A stretch of DNA of 64,000 bases, from NCBI RefSeq assembly GCF_007833355.1, contig NZ_CP020914.1, forward strand, positions 668,047 through 732,046. The letters are read 5' to 3'. Origin of the DNA: Denitratisoma sp. DHT3 (lineage in GTDB: Bacteria > Pseudomonadota > Gammaproteobacteria > Burkholderiales > Rhodocyclaceae). The notes under the pieces are model-generated. The model was given only the letters and a program-made list of their open reading frames with translations, did not search any database and was not told where the DNA came from. Positions 52,972-61,326 of the stretch are shown here, one piece after another. How positions within the stretch are numbered: the first letter of the stretch is position 1; each line of letters opens with the position of its first letter. The translations under genes and the position numbers were made by a program.

Positions 52972-54584
52972 AACGGGGAATGGCGCTGGTGGTGGGCATG
53001 GCCGTGCTGCTGGCCGCGGGCGCGGGTTACTGGCTGGGCGGGCGCGGCCATCCGGTGCAGGAAGCGGCAACGCAGAGCGCGGCGGCCGGCGAGGCGCAGA
53101 AGAAATTGCTGTACTACCGCAATCCGATGGGCCTGCCCGACACCTCGCCGACGCCGAAGAAGGACCCGATGGGCATGGACTACGTCCCGGTCTACGAAGG
53201 CGAGCATGAGACCGGGCCGGCTGCGAATGGTCAGGCAGGCCAGGTGGCGATCGGCGCCGGGAAGGTGCAGAAACTCGGCGTGCGCACCGAGGCGGCGGGC
53301 CTGCGCGCGCTGGACCGGATCGTCCGCGCCGCCGGCCGCATCGAGCCGGACGAGCGCCGCATCTATGCGATCGCGCCCAAGTTCGAAGGCTATGTCGAGC
53401 GGCTGCACGTGAATGCCACGGGCCAGCCGGTGGGCAAGGGCCAGCCGCTGTTCGAGGTGTATAGCCCGGAACTGGTCTCCGCCCAGCGCGAATACGCGAT
53501 CGCCGCGCAGGGCGTCGAGGCGCTCCAGGAGGCCGGCGGCGAGACCCAGGCCGGCATGCGGCAACTGGCCGAGGCGAGCCTGGCGCGGCTGCGCAACTGG
53601 GACATCGCCGAGGGGGAGATCAAGACACTGGCCAGGTCCGGCCAGTCGCGCCGCACCCTGACCTTCCGTGCGCCGGTCAGTGGTGTCGTCACCGAGAAGA
53701 AGGCGTTGCAGGGCATGCGCTTCATGCCGGGCGAGGTGCTGTATCAGGTGGTCGACCTGTCGACGGTGTGGGTGCTGGCGGATGTCCATGAACAGGACAT
53801 CGGACTGGTGAAGGCCGGCGCCAGGGCGCGGCTGAGGATCGACGCCTATCCGGGCAAGACCTTCGAGGGCGCGATCGCCTACGTCTATCCGACGCTGAAG
53901 GCGGAAACCCGCACCGTACCGGTGCGCGTCGAACTCGCCAATCCGGGGTTGCTGTTGAAGCCCGGCATGTTCGCCCAGGTCGAGCTGCCGGTCGGCGCCA
54001 GGGGTGCGGTGCTCGCCGTGCCGACGTCGGCCGTGATCGACAGCGGCGTGCGTCAGGTGGTGCTGGTGCAGATCGGGGAAGGGCGCTACGAGTCGCGCGC
54101 GGTGCGGCTTGGCGCCCGCAGCGAGGATTACGTCGAGGTACTGGACGGGGTGCGCGAGGGCGAGGCGGTGGTGGTCGCCGCCAACTTCCTGATCGACGCC
54201 GAGAGCAATCTCAAGGCGGCGCTGGGGGGCTTGGGCGGGGCGATCGGGCCGGTTGGGCCGATTGGGCCGGCCAGTGCCGGGCACGGCGGACTGCACGGTT
54301 CGTCCGATACGGGGACCGGGCCGGCAGGGCGGGCCGTCGGCCATCTGGCGCAGGGCAGGGTCGAGGAGGTCGATGCCAAGGCCGGCACGGTCAGCATCAG
54401 CCACGGGCCGGTGGCCAGCCTCAAGTGGCCGGCGATGACCATGGAGTTCGCGGCGGCGAACGATGCGATTCTGAATGCGTTGCGGCCCGGCGCCAGCGTC
54501 GCCTTCGAGTTCGTCGAACGCGGCCAGGGGGAATGGGTGATCACCGCGGTCCACCCGGCCGCCGGGGCGCATGGCGGCCACTGA
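52968..54584 (+). CDS. cusB: CusB-type periplasmic adaptor fused to a CusF-like metal-binding domain
   Basis: This 538-aa membrane-fusion protein has a TM/signal anchor at 5-24. A heavy-metal-binding motif follows ('YYRNPMGLPDTSPTPKKDPM', then GMDYVPVY), then barrel-sandwich, helical hairpin and beta-barrel parts ('PVSGVVTEKKALQGMRFMPG', 'LADVHEQDIGLVKAG'). After a Gly/Pro-rich linker (about 420-450, with GPVGPIGP), residues 460-530 form a CusF-like OB domain. It keeps the Cu/Ag ligands: His in SISHGP and Trp/Met/Met in LKWPAMTMEF. The fusion makes a separate CusF chaperone unnecessary. The start overlaps cusC and cusA begins 10 nt after the stop. Confidence 0.92.
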   Translation: MKRGMALVVGMAVLLAAGAGYWLGGRGHPVQEAATQSAAAGEAQKKLLYYRNPMGLPDTSPTPKKDPMGMDYVPVYEGEHETGPAANGQAGQVAIGAGKVQKLGVRTEAAGLRALDRIVRAAGRIEPDERRIYAIAPKFEGYVERLHVNATGQPVGKGQPLFEVYSPELVSAQREYAIAAQGVEALQEAGGETQAGMRQLAEASLARLRNWDIAEGEIKTLARSGQSRRTLTFRAPVSGVVTEKKALQGMRFMPGEVLYQVVDLSTVWVLADVHEQDIGLVKAGARARLRIDAYPGKTFEGAIAYVYPTLKAETRTVPVRVELANPGLLLKPGMFAQVELPVGARGAVLAVPTSAVIDSGVRQVVLVQIGEGRYESRAVRLGARSEDYVEVLDGVREGEAVVVAANFLIDAESNLKAALGGLGGAIGPVGPIGPASAGHGGLHGSSDTGTGPAGRAVGHLAQGRVEEVDAKAGTVSISHGPVASLKWPAMTMEFAAANDAILNALRPGASVAFEFVERGQGEWVITAVHPAAGAHGGH

Positions 54585-54594
54585 CGGGGACTCC

Positions 54595-57500
54595 ATGCTG
54601 ACCGAAATCATCGACTGGTCGGGCCGCAACCGCTTCCTGGTGCTGCTCGCCACCCTGTTCGTCATCGTCGGCGGCATCGTCGCCGTCGTCGGAACGCCGC
54701 TCGACGCGCTGCCCGACCTGTCCGACGCCCAGGTCATCGTCTACACCGAGTATCCCGGCCAGGCGCCGCAGGTGGTGGAGGACCAAGTGACCTATCCGCT
54801 CACCACGGCCATGCTCTCGGTGCCGAAATCCAGGGTGGTGCGCGGCTTCTCGTTCTTCGGCGCATCCTTCGTCTACGTCATCTTCGAGGACGGCACCGAC
54901 ATCTACTGGGCCCGTTCGCGCGTCCTCGAATACCTCAATTTCGCCGCCGGGCGGATGCCCAAAGGCGTGACGCCGCAGATCGGCCCGGATGCCACCGGCG
55001 TCGGCTGGGTCTATCAATACGCGGTGCTGGCCAGGGACAAGACTCTGGCGGAGCTGCGCACGTTGCAGGACTGGTACCTGCGCTACCCGCTGACCAAGGC
55101 CCATGGCATCGCCGAGGTGGCCTCGATCGGCGGTTTCGTACAGACCTACCAGATCACCGTCGATCCGGTGAAACTGCGCGCCTACGGAATTCCGCTGGCC
55201 CGGGTGGCGCAGGTGGTGCGCGACTCCAACCGCGACGTCGGCGGCCGGGTGATCGAGATGGCCGAGACCGAGTACATGGTGCGCGGCCGCGGCTACCTGC
55301 GCGGCGCGGCCGACATCGGGAACCTGGCCGTCAAGAGCGAGCAGGGCACGCCGGTGCTGATCCGCGACATCGCCCGCGTCGAACTGGCGCCGGACGAGCG
55401 GCGCGGCCTGACCGAGCTCAACGGCGAGGGCGAGGTGGTGTCGGGCATCGCCATTGCCCGCTACGGCCAGAACGCCCTGGAGGCGATCCGCAATCTGAAG
55501 CAGAGGATCGCGGAAGTCTCCGCCGGGCTGCCCGAGGGCGTCGCGATCGAGCCGGTGTATGACCGTTCCGACCTGATCCACCGCGCCATCGATACGCTGA
55601 AACGCACGCTGGTCGAGGAAAGCCTGATCGTCGCTCTGGTCTGCGTCGCCTTCCTGCTGCACGTGCGCTCGGCCCTGGTCGCCATCCTGATGCTGCCGGT
55701 GGGCGTGCTGATCGCCTTCATCGCCATGCGCCTTCTGGGCATCAACTCCAACCTGATGAGCCTGGGCGGCATCGCCATCGCCATCGGCGCGATGGTGGAT
55801 GCGGCCATCGTCATGATCGAGAACGCGCACAAGCATCTGGAGCGGATTGAACGAACGTCCCCTCCCATGCCCTCAGACTCTCCGGCGGGGGGGGCGCAAC
55901 AAGGTTCGGGGATAGCGGCGCGCAGCGCCGCCATCATCGCGGCGTGCAAGGAAGTCGGGCCGGCCCTGTTCTTCTCGCTGCTGATCATCACCGTTTCCTT
56001 CCTGCCGGTGTTCACGCTGGAATCCCAGGAAGGGCGGATGTTCTCGCCGCTCGCCTACACCAAGACCTTCGCCATGGCCGGGGCGGCGCTGCTCTCGGTG
56101 ACCCTGGTGCCGGTGCTGATGATGCTGTTCATCCGCGGGCGCGTCATGCCGGAGGCGAAGAACCCGGTGAACCGCTTCCTGATCCGGGTCTACCGCCCGA
56201 TCATCGCCGGGGTGATACGCCACAAGCGGGCGACCATCGGCGCGGCGCTGGCGGCCTTGGTCGTCTCGATCTATCCAGCGATGAAACTGGGCATCGAGTT
56301 CATGCCGACCCTCAACGAGGGCACGCTGCTCTACATGCCGACCTCGCTGCCGGGCATGTCGATCACCAAGGCGGCCGAACTGCTGCAGACCCAGGACAAG
56401 ATCATCAAGAGCTTCCCCGAGGTCGCGTCGGTCTACGGCAAGGCCGGGCGCGCCAATACCGCCACCGATCCGGCGCCGACCGAGATGTTCGAGACCGTCA
56501 TCAACCTCAAGCCCGAGACGGAGTGGCGCCCCGGCATGACCACCGACAAGCTGATCGCCGCAATGGACAAGGCCCTGCGGTTCCCCGGCATCGCCAATGC
56601 CTGGACCATGCCGATCAAGGCCCGCACCGACATGCTGTCCACGGGCATCCGCACGCCCATCGGCATCAAGGTCTTCGGCCGCGACCTGGAGGAGATGGAA
56701 CGGCTGGCGCGACGCATCGAGGCCGTGGTCAAGACGGTGCCCGGCACCACCTCGGCCTTCGCCGAGCGCATCACCGGCGGCTATTACCTGAACATCGAGC
56801 CGGATCGCGCGCAACTGGCGCGCTACGGCCTGGCCGTGGGCGATTTGCAGGAGGTGATCGGCAGCGCCCTGGGCGGCGAGGCGGTCACCACCACGGTCGA
56901 GGGCCGCGAGCGCTTCGCCGTCACCGTGCGCTACCCGCGCGAACTGCGCGCCGATCCGCAGCAGATCGCGCGCGAGGTGCTGGTGCCGACCATGGCGGGG
57001 GCGATGATTCCGCTCGGCCAGGTGGCACGGATCGAGGTGGCTCGCGGCGCGCCGGGCATCCGCACCGAGAACGCGCTGCTTTCGGCCTACATCTTCGTGG
57101 ACATCCACGGCCGCGACATCGGCGGCTACGTCGCCGAGGCGAAGCGGGCCGTGGCGGAAAAGGTGGATTTCCCGCCCGGCTATTACGCCACCTGGAGCGG
57201 CCAGTTCGAATCCATGGAACGCGCCATCGCGAAGATTAAGGTCGTGGTCCCGATCACCTTGCTGCTGATCTTTCTGCTGCTCTATCTCAATTTCAGGCGC
57301 CTGACCGAGACCCTGATCGTCATGCTCTCGGTGCCGTTCGCGCTGGTGGGCGGCATCTGGCTGATGTGGCTGCTCGGCTACAACCTGTCGGTGGCGGTGG
57401 CGGTCGGCTTCATCGCTCTGGCCGGCGTGGCGGCGGAGACCGGCGTGGTGATGCTGATCTATCTCGACCATGCGTGGGCGGCGGTGAGGCGGCAGTGTGC

Positions 57501-57777
57501 CGCCGAGGCCAGGCGGCCCGGCATGGCCGATCTTTACGCGGCCGTGATGGAGGGCGCCGTCGAACGGGTGCGGCCGAAGATGATGACCGTCACCGCGATC
57601 ATGGCCGGCCTGCTGCCCATCATGTGGGGGACGGGCGCCGGCTCCGAGGTGATGAGCCGCATCGCCGCGCCCATGGTCGGCGGCATGATCTCCTCGACCG
57701 TGCTGACCCTGGCGGTGATTCCCGCCATCTACGCCCTGGTCAAGCAGTGGCGACTGGAACGGGGACTGGAAGGGTAA
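54595..57777 (+). CDS. cusA: CusA-type heavy-metal RND efflux pump
   Basis: This 1060-aa inner-membrane RND transporter of the HME family exports Cu+/Ag+ by proton antiport. It starts 'MLTEIIDWSGRNRFLVLLA', with 'SDAQVIVYTEYPGQAPQVVEDQVTYPL' characteristic of HME pumps. The TM4 proton-relay motif is GAMVDAAIVMIENAHK. 'KPEDEW-like' LKPETEWRPGMTTDKL and 'IKARTDMLSTGIRTPIGIKVFG' match CusA/SilA, including the Met of the metal site. The ATG at 54595 has GGGGA upstream; an ATG at 54571 overlaps cusB. The cytoplasmic loop at about 422-442 is Pro/Ser/Gly-rich and encoded by a C/G-rich run resembling repeat B. CusA/SilA identity is more likely than CzcA. Confidence 0.93.
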   Translation: MLTEIIDWSGRNRFLVLLATLFVIVGGIVAVVGTPLDALPDLSDAQVIVYTEYPGQAPQVVEDQVTYPLTTAMLSVPKSRVVRGFSFFGASFVYVIFEDGTDIYWARSRVLEYLNFAAGRMPKGVTPQIGPDATGVGWVYQYAVLARDKTLAELRTLQDWYLRYPLTKAHGIAEVASIGGFVQTYQITVDPVKLRAYGIPLARVAQVVRDSNRDVGGRVIEMAETEYMVRGRGYLRGAADIGNLAVKSEQGTPVLIRDIARVELAPDERRGLTELNGEGEVVSGIAIARYGQNALEAIRNLKQRIAEVSAGLPEGVAIEPVYDRSDLIHRAIDTLKRTLVEESLIVALVCVAFLLHVRSALVAILMLPVGVLIAFIAMRLLGINSNLMSLGGIAIAIGAMVDAAIVMIENAHKHLERIERTSPPMPSDSPAGGAQQGSGIAARSAAIIAACKEVGPALFFSLLIITVSFLPVFTLESQEGRMFSPLAYTKTFAMAGAALLSVTLVPVLMMLFIRGRVMPEAKNPVNRFLIRVYRPIIAGVIRHKRATIGAALAALVVSIYPAMKLGIEFMPTLNEGTLLYMPTSLPGMSITKAAELLQTQDKIIKSFPEVASVYGKAGRANTATDPAPTEMFETVINLKPETEWRPGMTTDKLIAAMDKALRFPGIANAWTMPIKARTDMLSTGIRTPIGIKVFGRDLEEMERLARRIEAVVKTVPGTTSAFAERITGGYYLNIEPDRAQLARYGLAVGDLQEVIGSALGGEAVTTTVEGRERFAVTVRYPRELRADPQQIAREVLVPTMAGAMIPLGQVARIEVARGAPGIRTENALLSAYIFVDIHGRDIGGYVAEAKRAVAEKVDFPPGYYATWSGQFESMERAIAKIKVVVPITLLLIFLLLYLNFRRLTETLIVMLSVPFALVGGIWLMWLLGYNLSVAVAVGFIALAGVAAETGVVMLIYLDHAWAAVRRQCAAEARRPGMADLYAAVMEGAVERVRPKMMTVTAIMAGLLPIMWGTGAGSEVMSRIAAPMVGGMISSTVLTLAVIPAIYALVKQWRLERGLEG

Positions 57778-57925
57778 TGCGCTGTGGGTGTTGCCATGGC
57801 AAATGAGGACCGCATGGTGTTTTCGGGATGCGTTCTCGCCGAGGAGAGGCTGTCGTCATGACGTGAAGCGGACTCTCTGCTAACCTCCCGACCAAGACAA
57901 ACGGCAGACGCCAAGGGAGCAAATA

Positions 57926-58579
57926 ATGAAAAAGGCAGCAGGCAAGACCCCCGTCAAATCATCCGCCAGGTCGGCAACCGTCCGGACGGCGGCAAAACCC
58001 AAGGGGGGCGGCGCGCCGGCGGCGCGCAAGACCGCTGCGAAACCGAATGCCGGGACCCGCGCGGCGAGCAGGGGTTCCGTGTCCGGGACGGCCGCCAAGG
58101 CGAAGGCGCCTGCCGCCGCGCCGGCGCGCAAGACGGGGGCGACCGGCGACGTGTTGAAGGAGTTGAAGTCCCTGGCGAAGGAATTGAGCCGTACCGCCAA
58201 GGGACTGGGCACGAAGTCCGGGGCGAGCAATCCGGCGGCGGTCGCCAATATCCTGGGCAATGTGGAACGCATGACCGCGGATGCCGCCACCAGGTCGCTG
58301 CAGGAAGCGGAGGCCGCCAAGCACCAGTTGACCGCGGCCCGCGACTCCCTGGGCAAGGACTGGAGCCGCAAGGAACTGGAGGCCGCGTTGCGTTCCACCA
58401 GCGACCATCTGACCAACATCATCGTCGCGCAGGAGTTCCAGGATCTGGCCGGGCAGGCCATCCGCAAGGCGATGAAGGCCCTGGTGGGGGCGATCATCGT
58501 CGTCGAGGGCAATGCCGCCGATGACGGACGGCTCTCCCAGTCCGAGGTGGACAAGCTGCTGGACGTGCTGAACAAATAG
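57926..58579 (+). CDS. CheZ-like phosphatase with histone-H1-like N-terminal tail
   Basis: This 217-aa protein has two parts. Residues 1-72 are a disordered Lys/Ala/Pro/Arg tail (e.g. 'KTAAKPNAGTRAA') like histone H1 tails. Residues 75-190 are helical and align with CheZ: 'VERMTADAATRSLQEAEAA' parallels the CheZ long helix, and FQDLAGQ (171-177) holds both CheZ catalytic residues (Asp173, Gln177). The C terminus (SQSEVDKLLDVLNK) matches the CheY-binding end helix of CheZ. The true family is therefore CheZ, which dephosphorylates CheY-P. The start has AAGGGAG 6 nt upstream. It is a single gene with no che operon nearby, although four receptor genes are in the window. Confidence 0.8.
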   Translation: MKKAAGKTPVKSSARSATVRTAAKPKGGGAPAARKTAAKPNAGTRAASRGSVSGTAAKAKAPAAAPARKTGATGDVLKELKSLAKELSRTAKGLGTKSGASNPAAVANILGNVERMTADAATRSLQEAEAAKHQLTAARDSLGKDWSRKELEAALRSTSDHLTNIIVAQEFQDLAGQAIRKAMKALVGAIIVVEGNAADDGRLSQSEVDKLLDVLNK

Positions 58580-58617
58580 GCCGGTGCGGTTTCCGGCCTT
58601 GCTGAGGAGGGAAAGCG

Positions 58618-61287
58618 ATGCATAGGCCATACGTGTTCGCCTTCGAGGAAGGCGACGGCAAGAACAAGATGCTGCTGGGCGGCAAGGGCGCCAATCTGTG
58701 CGAGATGACGCAGATCGGCCTCAACGTGCCGCCCGGCTTCGTCATCAGCACCGAGGCCTGCCTCGCCTATCTGGGCCACAACCGCCTGCCCGAGCACTTG
58801 ATGGACGACGTGCGCCGGCACTTGGCGGCGGTGGAGCGGAAGACCGGCAAGGTCTTCGGCGGCGCCGAGAATCCGCTGCTGGTTTCGGTGCGCTCCGGTT
58901 CCGCGATGTCCATGCCGGGCATGATGGACACCATCCTCAACCTGGGGCTCAACCCGACCACGCTGCGGGGATTGATCCGCCTCACCGGCAATCCGCGCTT
59001 CGCCTACGACGCTTATCGGCGCTTCATCCAGCTCTACGGCAAGATCGCGCTCGGCGTCGCCGACGAGCATTTCGACGCCGCCATGGCGGCACTGAAGCAG
59101 CGCGTCGGCGCGGCCCAGGATGTGGACCTGGGGGCGGAGCAGCTCAAGGAACTGGCCGATGAGTTCGCCGCCATCGTCCTGCGGGAGACGGGCAGCCCCT
59201 TTCCCGAGGACCCCTACCAGCAGCTTGAGATCGCCATCGGCGCGGTATTCCGCTCCTGGAACGGCAAGCGGGCGGTGGATTACCGGCGCCAGTTCAAGAT
59301 CACCAAGGAGATGGCCAACGGCACGGCGGTGAACGTCGTCACCATGGTGTTCGGCAACATGGGCAACGATTCCGGTACCGGCGTGGGTTTCACCCGCAAT
59401 CCGGGCACCGGCGAGAACGTCATCTACGGCGAGTATCTGGTGAATGCGCAGGGCGAGGACGTCGTGGCCGGCATCAGGACGCCCAAACCCATCGCCGAGA
59501 TGGCTGGGGAAATGCCGGAACTGCACCGGCAGTTGATCGAGCTCAGGAATCGCCTGGAGGCCCATTACCGGGAGGTGCAGGATTTCGAATTCACCATCGA
59601 GCGGGGCACGCTCTACTGCCTGCAGACCCGCAACGGCAAGATGAACGCGCGGGCCACCGTGGCGACCTCGGTGGACATGGCCGACAGCGGCCTGCTGAGC
59701 CGCGACGAGGCGCTGCTGCGGGTGAATCCGCAGTTGCTGGAGCAGTTGATGGTGCCCCAGCTGGCGCCCGCCGCCCACAGCGAGGCGCTGGCCCAGGGGC
59801 TGCCGGCCTCGCCCGGCGCCGCGTCCGGCCGCATCGTGTTCGATGCCGACAGCGCCGAGGCGCGCGGCAATGCCGGGGAGAGGATCATCCTGGTGCGGGA
59901 GGAGACCAAGCCCGAGGACATCCACGGCTTTTTCGCCGCCCAGGGCATCCTCACCAGCCGCGGCGGCAAGACCTCCCACGCCGCGGTGGTGGCCCGGGGC
60001 ATGGGCAAGCCCTGCGTTTCAGGCTGCGCCGCGATCGTCATCGATCATCACGCGCGCCACGCCCGCATCGGCGGCGTGGAGCTGGCCGAAGGGGACGTGA
60101 TCACCATCGACGGCAGCACCGGCAACGTCTATGCGGGCCAGATCCCGACCCGGGAGCCGGAGTTCTTTCCGGAGCTGATCCGGCTGCTGAGCTGGGCCGA
60201 CGACGTGGCCCGGCTCAAGGTGCGGGCCAACGCCGACACGGCCGACGCCGCGGCCAAGGCCCGCAAATACGGCGCCCAGGGCATCGGCCTGGCGCGCACC
60301 GAGCGGATGTTCAACGATTCGGATCGGCTGCCCATCGTCCAGGAGATGATCCTGGCCGACACGCCGGAAACGCGCCAGGCGGCGCTGGACCGGTTGCTGC
60401 CGATCCAGCGCGCCGACTTCCGTGCCATCTTTTGCGAGATGTCCGGCCTGCCGGTGACGGTGCGGCTGCTGGATCCGCCGCTGCACGAGTTCCTGCCCAG
60501 CGAGAAGCAACTCCAGTTCGATCTGGGCCGCTTGCGGGAAAGCGGCGACAAGGCGGAATGCGCGCGCCATGAGGCGATGCTGGAGCGGGTGCGGCAACTG
60601 GCCGAGGTGAATCCGATGCTGGGGCATCGGGGCGTGCGCCTGGGGCTGACCCACCCCGAGATCTACGCCATGCAGATCCGCGCCCTGCTGGAGGCGGCCG
60701 CCGAGTGCATCCGGGACGGCGTGCCGGTGGAACCGGAGATCATGGTGCCGCAGGTGGCGGCGGTGGAAGAGCTGGCGCGGGTCAGGAAGCAGGTGGAGAC
60801 GATCCATCAGGAAGTGGAGGCGGCCACCGGCATCGCGGTGGACTACCACTTCGGCACCATGATGGAAGTGGTGCGGGCCTGCCTGCGCGCCGAGGACATG
60901 GCCGGCGTGGCGGAGTTCTTCTCCTTCGGCACCAACGATCTGACCCAGGCCACTTTTTCCTTCTCGCGCGAGGATGCGGAAAACAAGTTCCTGCCGTTCT
61001 ACGTGGAGCAGGGTCTGTTGCCGGAGAACCCGTTCGAGGCGCTGGACGTCAAGGGCGTCGGCCGCCTGATGGGTATGGCGGTGGAGTGGGGGAGGCAGGC
61101 GCGTCCGGGTCTGCACGTCGGCATCTGCGGCGAGCATGGCGGTCATCCGGAATCCATCGCCCTGTGCCACCGCATCGGCCTGGACTACGTGTCCTGTTCG
61201 GCGCCGCGGGTGCCGATCGCCCGGCTGGCCGCGGCCCAGGCGCGGCTGAAGGACAAGCCGGGCGGCGGCCACCGCAGCGACGCCTGA
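58618..61287 (+). CDS. ppdK: Pyruvate, phosphate dikinase
   Basis: PpdK interconverts pyruvate + ATP + Pi and PEP + AMP + PPi, used in gluconeogenesis or PPi-linked glycolysis. At 889 aa the length is normal. The N-terminal nucleotide domain starts 'GGKGANLCEMTQIGLNVPPG', the phospho-His domain has 'GGKTSHAAVVARGMGKPCVS', and the PEP/pyruvate domain has 'ARTERMF', 'FGTNDLTQ' and catalytic Cys in 'GICGEHGGHPES'. The ATG at 58618 follows a clear GGAGGG. It is a monocistronic gene, 39 nt from the convergent cyclase gene. Confidence 0.97.
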   Translation: MHRPYVFAFEEGDGKNKMLLGGKGANLCEMTQIGLNVPPGFVISTEACLAYLGHNRLPEHLMDDVRRHLAAVERKTGKVFGGAENPLLVSVRSGSAMSMPGMMDTILNLGLNPTTLRGLIRLTGNPRFAYDAYRRFIQLYGKIALGVADEHFDAAMAALKQRVGAAQDVDLGAEQLKELADEFAAIVLRETGSPFPEDPYQQLEIAIGAVFRSWNGKRAVDYRRQFKITKEMANGTAVNVVTMVFGNMGNDSGTGVGFTRNPGTGENVIYGEYLVNAQGEDVVAGIRTPKPIAEMAGEMPELHRQLIELRNRLEAHYREVQDFEFTIERGTLYCLQTRNGKMNARATVATSVDMADSGLLSRDEALLRVNPQLLEQLMVPQLAPAAHSEALAQGLPASPGAASGRIVFDADSAEARGNAGERIILVREETKPEDIHGFFAAQGILTSRGGKTSHAAVVARGMGKPCVSGCAAIVIDHHARHARIGGVELAEGDVITIDGSTGNVYAGQIPTREPEFFPELIRLLSWADDVARLKVRANADTADAAAKARKYGAQGIGLARTERMFNDSDRLPIVQEMILADTPETRQAALDRLLPIQRADFRAIFCEMSGLPVTVRLLDPPLHEFLPSEKQLQFDLGRLRESGDKAECARHEAMLERVRQLAEVNPMLGHRGVRLGLTHPEIYAMQIRALLEAAAECIRDGVPVEPEIMVPQVAAVEELARVRKQVETIHQEVEAATGIAVDYHFGTMMEVVRACLRAEDMAGVAEFFSFGTNDLTQATFSFSREDAENKFLPFYVEQGLLPENPFEALDVKGVGRLMGMAVEWGRQARPGLHVGICGEHGGHPESIALCHRIGLDYVSCSAPRVPIARLAAAQARLKDKPGGGHRSDA

Positions 61288-61326
61288 TTCGACTGGCGGG
61301 ACGCGGCGGTTCTACGGGGACAGGTT

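Noticed and set aside
55850..55920. Repeat B insertion inside the cusA cytoplasmic loop
   Set aside because: The CCCCTCCCATGCCCTC...GGCGGGGGGGG run resembles the repeat, but the loop is of variable sequence and similar length in E. coli CusA, so insertion is not proven.
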